Source of the DNA: Przewalskia tangutica
Taxonomy: Eukaryota > Streptophyta > Magnoliopsida > Solanales > Solanaceae
DNA length: 64,000 nucleotides
Assembly: GCA_029844215.1 (NCBI GenBank)
Contig: CM056721.1
Location: 136,987,254 to 137,051,253 of the forward strand
Direction of reading: 5' to 3'
Shown here piece after piece: positions 34,161 to 44,666 of this stretch; the stretch's first letter is position 1, and the number at the start of each line of letters is the position of its first letter. A program made the position numbers and the translations under genes. Below the pieces are notes generated by a model. That model searched no databases and had not been told where the DNA came from. It saw only the letters and a list, made by a program, of their open reading frames with translations.

Positions 34161-37100
34161 ATGGAAAGACTTGTAGAATGTGAATTAAATGTTGATGTCG
34201 CAGCTGAATGTGAATTAGATGTTGATGATTTTGATGCGACTAACATTGCACAACATTCTGAGTCATATTGTATTGATGTTGAGGCCGGCACAGACTGTGA
34301 CAGTGCCAATAAATCATTAAACTCTTCTGGTAATGAGTCTAGTGATGATGATTTTGATGTTGAAGAATTAGAGCTTATTAGACTTCAGAATAAAAGAGAG
34401 ATTACACAAAAGTTAGAGCATTTCAAAACTATATATCCTAGAATGTCTTTCAAAGATATCATTGAGGCTAGAATGTTTATGAAGCTTTATGCCTTGTCAT
34501 GAAATAAAGGGTTGGTATTGTTGAAAAGTGACAAATCTAGGGTTAGGTACAAGTGTGTTGAGGGATGTCCTTTTAAATGTTCCATTAGTAAATGCAAGAA
34601 CGGGATCGGGGTTTCAGTTAAAACATTGGTTAATGAACACAATTGTCCACCAGCATTTGAATGCAAAAGAGTAGATTGTGACACAATAGCTCATTATTTC
34701 CAAAACAAACTACAAAATGATCCAAAAGTGAAGGTCAAAGAGATGAGGGTAGAACTGAAAGTCGTCTTTAATGTCAATGTTAGTCTTCATAAGTGTAAGA
34801 GGGCGAGAGAATAATTTTGGGAGAACTTAGTGGCAGTTACAATGATGAGTATAATAAGTTAGAGAGTTATGCTAATGAATTGAGGAATAGCAACCGTGGA
34901 AGTGATGATGTTGTAATCAACATATCTAGGGATGCACTTGAAACGGGAGTACGAAAGTTTCTAAGAATATATATATGTTTTAATGCAATGAAGAATGGAT
35001 TTAGTGGTGGGTTAAGACCTTTCATAGGATTGGATGGCACATTCTTGAAAGGAAAGGCTAAAGGGCAACTGTTGGTAGCGGTTGGTCAAGATTCAATGAA
35101 CCATATTTATCCACTAGCGTGGGCAGTAGTCTCTAAAGAGAATAAGGTCACTTGGAATTGGTTTTTAGGACTACTAAAGAATTCACTAAACCTGAAGCAA
35201 GGCCAAGGGATCACCATCATGTCTGATATGCAAAAGGTAAACTATTTCTGATTTAAGTACCATGGCTAAAATTGAAATTCTGAAAATTTTGAAAATTCTT
35301 AAATTCTGAAAACTGAAAATCTGAAAAACTAAAAATTTGATGTATATATGCAGGGTTTAATTGATGCAATCCAGACAAAGTTACCTGAAGCTAAGTATAG
35401 GTTTTGTGCTAAACATATAGAGCACAATTGGTTGAAAAGATGGGGAGGTTCTGAAGCACTGAAGAAGAAGATGTGGCATTGTGCATGGAGCTCGTATCAT
35501 GAAGAGTTTGTTGACCATTTGAAGGTTATAGGTGAAATGGATCAGTCAGCTGCTGAGAATTTATTGACATACCCAGTTGTGACTTGGGTTAGAGACTACT
35601 TCGACACAACTTGCAAGAATCAAAATGTGGATAACAACATCACAGAGTCGTTTAACAAGTGGATTCTGGAGGCAAGGCACAAGCCAATTATCAAGATGCT
35701 TGAAGATATTAGATTAAAGGTAACACTTGACCCTTTCAATTTAGTTTTAAGACACGGAATTAACACATTAACATTGTGTAGGTAATGGCCATGTTGGTAG
35801 CGAATGAAAGTCAAGGGCATAAATGGGCTACGGAATACAGTCCTACAACATTAGAGATTTACAAGGACTTTGTGGCTATTGCTGAAAATTGTGAGGTTCA
35901 TTTTAGTGGTGATGATGGGTTTGAAGTGTCTGAGGGAACCGATACACATATTGTCGATCTAATGACAAAGAAATGTAGTTGTAGGACATGGGAACTTAGT
36001 GGTATCCCATGTCCTCATGCTATAAGAGCATACAAGCATAGACACAAGGATCCTATTGCCGAGGGAGACATTCACCCATATTTTAATAAGTCAACCTACT
36101 TGTCAATCTATTCACACAAACTTCAACCAGTTAGAGGGTCTAAATTCTGGAAATATGAAAAGAGTCATGATATGGAACCACCAGAAATGTGTAAGATGGT
36201 GGGTCGACCCAAAGTTAAGAGAGGAAGAGTGAGGAACGAAAACTTGAAAAGACAAGGTGAATGGTCCGCTTCAAGGAAAGGAAAACCTATGACATGTTCT
36301 ACATGCCATCACAGTGGACACAATGCAAGGGGGTGTGATAAGGTAACACTCTACACATCTCAGTCAGCTGTTGTGTTGTGTTTTTTTCTGCTGTTGTGTT
36401 GTGTTTTTCTTCTTTCTTTGGTTACATTTTCGCTTTGTTGTGTTGTGTTTTTCTGCTTTGTGTTGTTCTGTTTCTTTGATGCATTTTTTGGTCTTTCTTT
36501 GCTTCTTCTGGTTACATTTTCTTTGTTTGGTCTTGTCTTCTTCTTTGGTTACATTTTTCTTTCTGCTTCTTTAGGTTACATTTTCTTCTTTCTTTGGATC
36601 ATTTCTTTGTTTCTTTGATCTGTTTGGCCGCTTTGTTGGTTACATTTTCTTCTTCTTTGAGTGCATTTCTTCTTCTTCTTTGGTGTTGTTTCTTTGTTTT
36701 GGTCACGGTGCATTTCTTTGTTTTGGTCACGGTCACGGTGCATTTTCTTTGCTCGCTTTAGTAGTGCCCGCTTGTTTCGTAGCTCGCTAGTGTTACATTT
36801 TAAATTGTTCATCTTGATGTCCTCTTTTTAAACAAAGGCTATTAAAGAAACAACTTGCAGGAATAAAAGCGACAATGTAGCATATTTACCCGGCAGTGAA
36901 CAAGAACTAGAAGAAAGTTTTGTAGCATCGTAACGGAAGAACGTCTAACTCAATGCGGCAAGACCACCGCTATGATAAGCGGTAACCATCATTAAGGCCA
37001 AGGTCATTTTCGGAGGCAAATACTAGAATACTTGAAAGGATGAAACAAAGATTAGCCACACCAACAAGAAAAATATCCATCGTTGGTGATTCTACTTCAA

Positions 37101-37242
37101 TGAGTGAGCCAACCAACTTGCCTTATCAACCACGAAACAAGGCTCTTGTTATAAGAGAGAAATTGAAGACATGGACGGGAAATGGCAATCCGACATACGT
37201 GGCGAAGACATCAACCACGAAACAAGGCTCTTATATAGCTTA
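34161..37242 (+). pseudogene. MuDR-type transposase gene, spliced, damaged
   Basis: Start taken at ATG 34,161 after a probable 5'-UTR intron end (TTTTTTTTTGCAG, about 34,152). An acidic N-terminus leads into the MuDR DNA-binding region (YKCVEGCPFKC, VNEHNCP) at 34,512-34,800. The MULE transposase core (FIGLDGTFLKG, LAWAVVSKEN, W-rich block, SDMQKGLIDAI) follows. Introns, each with GT-AG and in phase, are 35,237-35,353 and 35,720-35,781; a third, 36,343-36,837, is likely. Next come a SWIM zinc finger (CSCRTWELSGIPCPHA) and a CCHC knuckle (CSTCHHSGHNARGC). Damage seen: an in-frame TGA at 34,500, a frameshift at about 34,805, and a broken C-terminal tail from 36,931. The core is otherwise open. 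Confidence 0.9.
36343..36837 (+). repeat. Pyrimidine-rich minisatellite in the last transposase intron
   Basis: Units such as TTTGGTTACATTTTCTTCTT and TTGTGTTGTGTTTTTCTGC repeat more than ten times, degenerately, and GTCACGGTGCATTTTC occurs two to three times at the end. Open frames here extend from the previous exon only by chance. Confidence 0.7.
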
Positions 37243-37672
37243 GAGGTTGCTGCACTTTTTTTTGTTCATGTTGTTGTTTATCAAACAAAGAATTAGTTAT
37301 CAACCAAGGCTATTACATGCTGCACTTTAAATTCTGATGGCTTTTGCAGAATTAGTTAAGAAATCTGTTTTATTTGAGTATATAATTCAGCAAATTCATT
37401 CATAAGTTTGAATCTATATCTTGTTTGCTTACTATTAGAAACCCGTGGTTAGCTTTTACATCTCTGATTTTCTTCTTCTCATTAAATATTACTTTGGAAA
37501 CAATTCTTTTTTGGTTGGTTATCAAATGAAAAGAACAACAAAGAATGAAAAAGTAAGGAAAAATTCTATAAGAAATGAGAATGATTCTTCAATAACATTT
37601 AACTGCCATTATACTTCAATACACAACTACAAATATTAATTCCTAAACATAAAATTAAAAGTTCTTACTCAA

Positions 37673-38138
37673 CTACAAATACATAATCATTTCATAATCG
37701 ATGCCGCAACAAATCCAAAGAAATAACGCCATGAAATCATCATAAACACGCGTCTTCAAAACTTTGTTCATTTCAAACGATTTATACTCTTCAACGCAAC
37801 GATTTACGCTTTCAACATATCTCTTTCACTCTTGAAATCTGCTATTACGTTATTAAACACTTCCAATGACGACATTAATTCGCGGAGAAACTTTCAATAT
37901 GTTCCTCATCCTCCCATTGCCAATATCCACAAGAACTTCTCATAAGCAAAAATGAAGAAGAAAAAAACAAAATCAAACAAACAAAAATGTCACAAAGTAT
38001 TAGATTGAAATTACTTACCTTAGGTTTGGGGCATTTGAAGAATTTCCTTCCGGGATTTGAATTAGTCCTCGAAATAAATTGATTCGCAGTCATACCACAG
38101 TGACACCTCCTTTGTGAAGAACAACTAACTTGAGACAT
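37673..38138 (-). pseudogene. GRF-zinc-finger protein with C-terminal membrane segment, in mudrB-like position
   Basis: Exon 1 (38,138 down to 38,019) encodes CHCGMTANQFISRTNSNPGR followed by KFFKCPKPK, the first half of a GRF zinc finger (C-x-C, NPGR, C). GTAAGT follows at once. After an intron, the second half reads SCGYWQWEDEEH (C-G-x-W-x-W). Past a stop, other frames read ADFKSERDMLKA and VNRCVEEYKSF, coiled-coil-like, then MALFLWICCGIDYE, a membrane segment, ending at TAG 37,673. Joining the parts needs small indels, so this copy is broken. Such zf-GRF, coiled-coil and membrane-anchor proteins are known as small plant proteins of unknown role. It is transcribed from the right inverted repeat toward the transposase. 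Confidence 0.75.
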
Positions 38139-38344
38139 TTCTTACTTGCTGAACATAAACACAATTGTATTAACTAATAAACTTAAACAAACACTATCGA
38201 CTATAACTTAATCGAAACAAAGATCACAAAACTCATCGAAGCAAATTTACACTTTCAAGTAGAATAAGAAGCATAGAACTTCAATCTTCAAACAATAAAA
38301 ATTTGAAACTTTCAAGTATGCACTTAATGATTACGACAATTTCG

Positions 38345-38880
38345 AAACTTTCAACTTCCCTGTTCATTTTTTTATGAAGTAAGTGAATTATCACTAAAGA
38401 GCCTCCAGTGGATGTACATATCACAAAAGGAGAGAATTGTCAGTCCAGAACACAACTTCCCTATTCTTCTAATGACTTCAACTTACTTTGTACTTATTAA
38501 CTTGTCCAAACGTACCATTAGATGCAAAATACACATTAAGTCCAATAATAATGTCTGCCATATTAGGCAAGTTTAAACTTGAGAACGCAAGCCTAATTCA
38601 GAAGACTTGTAAAGAGCAAAGATAAACTTCACGACCACTAACAAGGTCTCAAGACACTATGTATTGGGACTTCTTCAACCTAAGCTAAAAGTGACCTGGC
38701 TTCACAAGTTTCCGCTTCTTTCTATTAAAATAAATTAATCTTATGCACTACACCATTACTCTTATTCAATTCTTTTCTAAGTTAGTGATGTAATTTCTTT
38801 CCATGATTACTGTGAAACCAACATTAAGTTCTTTTCATGATATTTTGTACGTGATATCTCAACAAAATTATTCTCCCTGC
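38345..38880. other. Unexplained MULE segment between GRF gene and right TIR
   Basis: About 535 bp not mirrored on the left side of the element. It is AT-rich with no recognised domain. It may be captured host DNA, an old insertion or the upstream region of the GRF gene. A neighbouring stretch (38,160-38,340) is a diverged duplicate of the inner part of the right inverted repeat. Confidence 0.4.
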
Positions 38881-39701
38881 CAAGAATGTTAGCTCATCGT
38901 ATACAGAGCAATCAAAAGATCCACAAAAGTAACTATGTTAGCACATCAGATAAATACAGAAACCAGTCGACGCAGAAATTCAAGTGTCGACTAGAAATTC
39001 AAGTGTCGATTGTATCGATTAACACATAAACTTCAAACAACAAATATTTGCAGAAATTCAAGTGTCGATTAGACATTTATATGTCGACGACACAATTGTA
39101 TTAACTAATAAACTTAAACAAACACTATCGACAATAAAAATTTCTAAACTTTCGAAGTAGAATAAGAAGAAGATTGGAATTTTCAGTTCCGATGGTAACT
39201 TAGAAGCATATAACAATTCGAGTAAGACATAAATTAAGAAAACCTTCTAATTTGCTAAAATTTCGTACCTTGTCAATTCGAATTGACGAAATTATGTTGG
39301 GGAAGATAAAGTCGCGGTTTGAATGTGCTTTAGGGCATGGAATCGATGGAAGTGTTTTGAGGAAGATGAAGGAAATCGATTTAGATGTTTTGGGGAAGAT
39401 GAAGTCGCTGATTTTTCCCTTTCTGAAATGGTGAAGGAGAAAGGGCCTTGGTTGCAGAAATCGTGGGTTTAATTAGATCCGGGTCGGGTTACGGGTCGGG
39501 TCGGGTTACACGACGGGTCAGCCATGTGGCGCACAGGTGGCGTCCACGTGGATTCCACCTGTGCAAAGCTGTTAAGGTTATGGAAAAAAGGGCAAATGGT
39601 GGAAGTCTATTAACAGAAGGGGTATATTTGTCCCCCAACTTTGACGGAGGGCAAATATGCCCCTTTTCTCAAAGTTGGAGGGCAAATATGCCCCTTTTCC
39701 C
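38881..39701 (-). repeat. Right terminal inverted repeat of the MULE
   Basis: Inverse of 33,131-33,945, ending CCCCTTTTCCC before the ATTTTGGAA duplication. It probably holds the promoter of the minus-strand GRF gene. Open frames here are mirror images of those in the left repeat. Confidence 0.92.
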
Positions 39702-39715
39702 ATTTTGGAAATATA

Positions 39716-40042
39716 TGTAAAAATAGATCTTGAGTCTAATTTAATATAAAAAATTAGTTTGTAAGGTGAGGATTGTTTAAGTTCATATTCTCATTCTGTT
39801 TTCGATGTGAGACTGTTAACACTCCCCGCACGCTCAAACCTCGTTAACTGGAGTGTGAATAATATAATTTGGGGGTCCAACATCGACGAACAAAGAATTG
39901 GAAATGAATCTGGCTCTGATACCATGTAAACAATGGATCTTTAGTTTAACTCAACCCTAAAAATTAGCTTATAGAGTAAGGATTGTCCAAACATATAAGG
40001 AGTCCATGTTCTCATTCCGTTTTTTATGTGGGACTATTAACA
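39716..40042 (-). mobile_element. Mini-LTR retroelement (SMART/TRIM-like), 327 bp
   Basis: LTRs are 39,716-39,821 (TGTAAAAAT...GTTAACA) and 39,925-40,042 (TGTAAACAA...TTAACA). The minus strand has a perfect TGGTATCAGAGCC primer site beside the right-hand LTR (39,912-39,924). CTCCCCGCACGC after the left LTR gives the purine tract. ATAT(A/G) flanks both sides. The interior is about 100 bp and codes for nothing. It begins 5 bp after the MULE target duplication. Confidence 0.8.
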
Positions 40043-40104
40043 ATATGAAATTAAAATTATTACTTGATCGAATTTAGAAAGATTGACTTTCCTAGATACT
40101 TAGA

Positions 40105-40328
40105 ACTCGTTTGGCCATGGATTTATTTAGTGTTTGATCATGAAGTTGTATTTGAAATTTGGAAAATATGTAAAATGTTATTTTGAGGTTTTTTTCACTT
40201 TCAGACATTTAAACAACCAAATATTCTTTCCAAAACTATAATAAACATAACTCCATCTTCAACTCCAATTTTAAAATTCCAAATAAAGTAAAAAAAAAAT
40301 ATTTGATTTTCATGGTCAAAATGCCTAC
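40105..40328. mobile_element. Fold-back MITE (TTTGGCCATG ends)
   Basis: The ends AACTCGTTTGGCCATGG and TTTTCATGGTCAAAATGCC are imperfect inverses, as in the element at 2203-2453. AT-rich interior. Confidence 0.55.
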
Positions 40329-40402
40329 TTAATTTTATATTGGAATAGTAATTTTGAAAGATGGTAGGGGGATGTCATAAGTGTTTGAACTCTTTTCATC
40401 TC

Positions 40403-40617
40403 AACAACAATAACATACACATACCCGCATGAGTGTAGCTCAGTTGGTTTCAGGGTGGCAGATTGCTCCCAACAATAACATACACATTGTAATTTTATAA
40501 GTGGAATCTGAAGAGGGTAAGATATACGCAGATATTAACTTAACTTTTGTGCGGTAGATATGTTATTTCTGATAGACCATCAGCTATAAATAAAAGACAA
40601 GTTTAATATAGGAAATT
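40403..40617 (-). mobile_element. TS/LINE-type tail carrying a tRNA-like insert
   Basis: On the minus strand it follows the Solanaceae TS/LINE tail (CAGATATTAAC, GGTAGATATG, TTTCTGATAGACCATCAGC). A 48-bp piece at 40,423-40,470 with tRNA-like GTGTAGCTCAGTTGG interrupts it and is flanked by a 17-bp duplication (40,406-40,422 and 40,471-40,487). Confidence 0.65.
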
Positions 40618-40746
40618 TAAAAAGATAAATTATCATATACAAGTTCATTTAATTTGATTCTTCATTACCGAGAACTTACAAATTTTAGATATTACAAGTT
40701 ATAAAGTTTCTCAATTATCTGTAAATATAATTAACCACACTTCTAA

Positions 40747-41824
40747 GGGTGTGTTTGGATTAACTTCTGGCAGAAGTGATTTATGTTTGGATGCAATAAT
40801 GTAAAAGTGATTCTTATAATTGATTTATGTTTGGATAGTTTTGATCAAAATTATTTTTGAATGTAGAATTACCAAAATGGACATACATATAAATAGATGA
40901 GAGTATGTAAATAAAAATTACAAATAAATAATAGAATTTAAAGTGCAATATAGTACTTAAATATTAGTAGAATATTATTACAATACTAATTTAAAGTACA
41001 AATAATATTTAAATATTATTACAATACTAATTTTGCATGTACTCTATAATGTATTATATTAATAATACAATATAATACATTATAGAAAAAGGAATAATAT
41101 TTTACTTAATAGTTATTTTTAAAAGTACCTTAAAATCGGTTTTCAGTTAAAATTGTATGCACATGTTGCCGCATTTCTCGAGATTAGCTTCATTTAAAAT
41201 TCTTGGTCTAGCTTCATTTATATTAATAATACATTATAGAAAAAGGAACAATATTATACTTAATAGTTATTTTAAAAAGTACCTTGGGGAATGGTTTTAA
41301 GTTAAAATTGCATAACACATTTTGCCGCATTTAAAATATTAAGAATATTTGAAAGAAGACAATAGAAAAATGAGAAGGATAATCCAAATGAGTTAACACT
41401 ATTCTCATTCCTAAGTACGAGAAAAGTTCTAAAATTAACAATAGCATACTCAAAACAGAATATGAGTAGTATATTTGATTTTTAGTAATTATTTCTAGAT
41501 ATTTAAAGAGGGTAATGAAAATTGTATATTTGAATGTTTTTTTTAGTAATTATTTCTAGATATTTAAAGAGGATAATGAAAGTTGTATATTTGAATTTTT
41601 TTATTAATTATTTTTAGATATTTAAATAGAGTAATAAAAGCGGATAAAGTTGTTGATTAAAATTAAAGATGATAATAAAGAAAATGGTAAACTTCAAATT
41701 GAAATTAATGGTAGAATTGATTTTGACCGGCCAAACATGTCAATTTTCTGATTTTCACGAAAATAAATACCCAAAATTAACCAGAATTAATTCTAGATAC
41801 CCAAAAGCTAATCCAAACATGCGC
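40747..41824. mobile_element. Non-autonomous PIF/Harbinger-type element, 1.1 kb
   Basis: The ends GGGTGTGTTTGGATTAACTT and AAGCTAATCCAAACATGCGC are inverted, flanked by TAA (40,744-40,746 and 41,825-41,827). Inside are a duplicated segment (about 41,050-41,170 and 41,220-41,335) and a 70-bp unit repeated three times at 41,490-41,640. No transposase was seen. Confidence 0.7.
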
Positions 41825-41827
41825 TAA

Positions 41828-42870
41828 AGTTTCCCTTCTCCACTTTCCTAGTTTTCAAATATAAAAAAAAATGTCATCGAAAATTTATTATCTTTATCCA
41901 TTGAGGTGGTGAGGTTGCCATGAATAGGATGGGAGAAGCTATTGTGTTAATGGTTGACGCATAAATGGAAACTGTTTATATTAATTATTGGTATATTAAT
42001 ATGATATAAGTTGGATTAAGATAATACAAGTAGCGCATAAATAAATTAAACTGTTAAACACTTGACAATGACAGTAGGTATAATGATCTAGGGATTCATT
42101 ATTAAAAAAACAAATGATCGGCTACTGATTCTCTGTCAGCAGTTTAGATTTGATAACATGTTGTGTGAGCTTCGTACTGGTTTACATATTATTCACTTCG
42201 TCCCATATCCGCAGTAAAATAAGAAGTTTAAAGTTAAATTGTTATTACACGTAGAAAGATTTCATTTTTACTAAAATGAAAGTATGTTACGTGAACTAAT
42301 ATATGTTATTATAGATCATAACTTTAAATTCTTCTTACCTGAGATTGAAAGAAGGCTAATCGAGAGATTAAAAGTTATTAATCTTTGTCCCTTACTTATT
42401 TAGTGCATTATTAAATATTAAATTTCGAAAGATATGCGCCAAGCCATATAATATTACTACTAATATATGATATTGCTTTGCGTGAATGATACATAAAGCA
42501 ATAAATATGCACAATGTAACTAGGACAAAAGGGACCAATTAATTTAATGTATTCATACGAAAATGAATGTTTAAGGTTCGAATTCATGAAAGCATGCAAT
42601 ATTGTGAAATGATAATGGTTCCTCTTCTCTTAATTAAAGGTGCCAAATGATTCTTCCTATAATTTTTTTGAGAGTCATCAACATATATATTATCTCTGGT
42701 ATATATCTTTGATCCATTGAGCGAGAGTCCGCTACAACTTCAAACCCTATGAATAGGTTCTTTTGGGTGGAACAAGCCGAAACCTCCTTGAGGTAGTTTC
42801 TATGGTAAGAATTTGAATTATTAGATGAGTTACTTGAAGGAGAGAGAGAAAGGGCGGGAGGAAGTACAAT
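41828..42870. other. Intergenic, no gene seen
   Basis: AT-rich; no domain in any frame and no bounded repeat recognised. Confidence 0.4.
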
Positions 42871-42874
42871 GTGT

Positions 42875-43035
42875 CTTGTACGAAGATTGTGATGAAGTCG
42901 TAAACTTCTTAACCAAAGTTTTGGTTTCGAGCCTTGCTAGGAGCGCTTTATCCTTGATGTGAAATTATCCGGCACAAATTTAAATCTAGTCGGGCTGCAA
43001 TACAGATACTAAAAGTTGAACGGGAAACAAAAATA
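42875..43035 (+). mobile_element. SINE, family B-like (plus)
   Basis: Box-B-like TTTTGGTTTCGAGCC is followed by TAGGAGCGC, a TCTAGTCGGGCTGCAATACAG segment and a GGGAAACAAAAATAAA tail, the order seen in nightshade SINEs. Diverged. Confidence 0.6.
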
Positions 43036-43702
43036 AACTAGACAATACTTATTAATTTGAATAAGCATATCTCCACTGTCTAACCAACTGGGTCATGAAT
43101 GCGGAGACAATAGAATCAAGAAAATTAATGGATCATTGAAGCAAATTCAGAGGTTTCTTGTATGCATGACAAATCTATAAACCTTAGGCAGTCAAGGGTA
43201 GGCCATAAGTCATAAATACAAATAGTAAACTCTCTGATAAGGCAGTACAATTGGGTGGCTTTTGAAAAAAGTTATAATGATTGAGAAGCTAAAGAAACCC
43301 CAACCAAATTAGACTAGTATGTCATCATAACCAAACGGGTTTAATATATATATATAAAATATATTAAACCATCAAATATCTTTACATTGTACAACATGTA
43401 GTAATTGTTTTGATACAAAGGTAAGCTTTCAACTTTATGTGTTTTAAATTTAGAACTATGATTTCAAAAGTTAATAATTGTATTCTAAATTACTCTTTGT
43501 GTATATATTAAATAAAATTTATAATATCAATATATACTAATTTGAACAAAAGTTATTGAGCTCGGTCAAAATCGTATATGCGCTTCTATTTTCTGCTCAG
43601 AACCTATCTTATTTTGAAAATTACAAATTCATGTTATCTACAAAACGTAACTATATATATCTTTTGAGTGAAATGTAAATTTTTATTATACTCGCGATAT
43701 AT

Positions 43703-43866
43703 GATGCAACGAATGTGACTGCTCCTCCCTTAACCAGGGGTCTCGGGTTCGAGCCCTGAATATGAAAAAAGGGAGTGCTTCTCTACGAACGGAGCCCTAC
43801 GCGGTGCGAATTTGAATATAATCGAACTTCAATGCGGGTACCGAATATCGGGTGGAAAATAAAAAA
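43703..43866 (+). mobile_element. SINE, family B (plus), with 15-bp target duplication
   Basis: Box-B-like GGTCTCGGGTTCGAGCCC is well kept; then ACGGAGCCCTACGCGGTGCG, a GCGGGTACCGAATATCGGG segment and an A-rich tail. ATACTCGCGATATAT flanks it at 43,688-43,702 and 43,867-43,881. Confidence 0.9.
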
Positions 43867-43890
43867 ATACTCGCGATATATATAACTTAA

Positions 43891-44666
43891 GTAGGCATTT
43901 GGCCATAGAAATAAAAAAATCACTTTTTTTTTGAAATTTTTGAAGTTGAAGTTAGAGTTGTGTTTGACCATAGTTTTGCAATTAAAATTTGATTGTTGGA
44001 ATGTACTTTTAAAAAATATGAAATATGATTTATACCCCCAATATTTAAAAAGTAGTAAAACTACCCAAAAAAATAAAATAAACATAACTAATTCGTAAAC
44101 ACTATCTATCAATCACTTTCTATTACATTAAGCATGATTTATATAAACTTTATCTAATACAATGATATAATTAAGTTTATAATTATTCGCATCTTCAACA
44201 TGTATCGTCATTAAAATGGACATGAGCTTGTTCACTGATGCATACGAGCTACAAAACTAAAATGACTCAGTACGTTTCTTTTCATCTGCGAGCTATTATA
44301 TAGTAGTATTACTCTTTATCAATTCTAAATATTATTACAAAGATTCATTAGTATTAAAAATCAATAACACTAGTAGTGATAGCTATTTTTTAATATAATC
44401 CTTTCACATTGTGTGAACATTCTGTTTCCGTCGAGCATGCATTTCACAATCAACTGAATTAAATGAATTCAAATTTATAAAAATAAAAAATATAGGATCA
44501 AATTTGAAAAGTGAAAGACAACAACAACAAAAAACAAAAAGTAAAAAAAGTGAAAACAAGATTTTAATTATTTTTCAAATTTCAATATAACTTAAAGTTG
44601 TATTTGAAATTTTCAAGGCGAAACACTGATTTTATTTTAAAGTGAATATTCTATGACCAAACGGGA
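43891..44666. mobile_element. Possible long fold-back element
   Basis: The left end GTAGGCATTTGGCCATAGAA and the right end TTCTATGACCAAACGGGAC are inverted as in other TTTGGCCAT elements, but 776 bp apart, so a second insertion may lie inside. A 109-codon open frame (43,783-44,112, minus) here has no domain. Confidence 0.4.

Larger units (their letters stand above)
33131..39701 (+). mobile_element. Complete Mutator-like element (MULE), 6.6 kb
   Basis: Both ends are GGGAAAAGGGGCATATTTGC in inverted orientation. The 9-bp target duplication ATTTTGGAA stands at 33,122-33,130 and 39,702-39,710; 9 bp is the Mutator norm. The terminal inverted repeats are about 815 bp (33,131-33,945) and 821 bp (38,881-39,701) and look almost identical outside about 33,280-33,320. 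Inside are a plus-strand transposase gene and a convergent minus-strand GRF-zinc-finger gene, each reading inward from its own inverted repeat, as mudrA and mudrB do in maize MuDR. Both genes are damaged, so the copy is probably not self-sufficient. Confidence 0.95.

Noticed and set aside
36371..36812. Open frames giving Phe/Cys-rich or Lys-rich products
   Set aside because: They arise from the pyrimidine-rich repeat in the transposase intron.
40430..40470. Possible tRNA gene (GTGTAGCTCAGTTGG)
   Set aside because: Only a tRNA-like 5' part is present, with no acceptor stem or anticodon arm; it is a retroposed fragment.
42411..44112. Open frames of 62 and 109 codons
   Set aside because: AT-biased composition, no recognisable domain, and overlap with SINE or fold-back element sequence.
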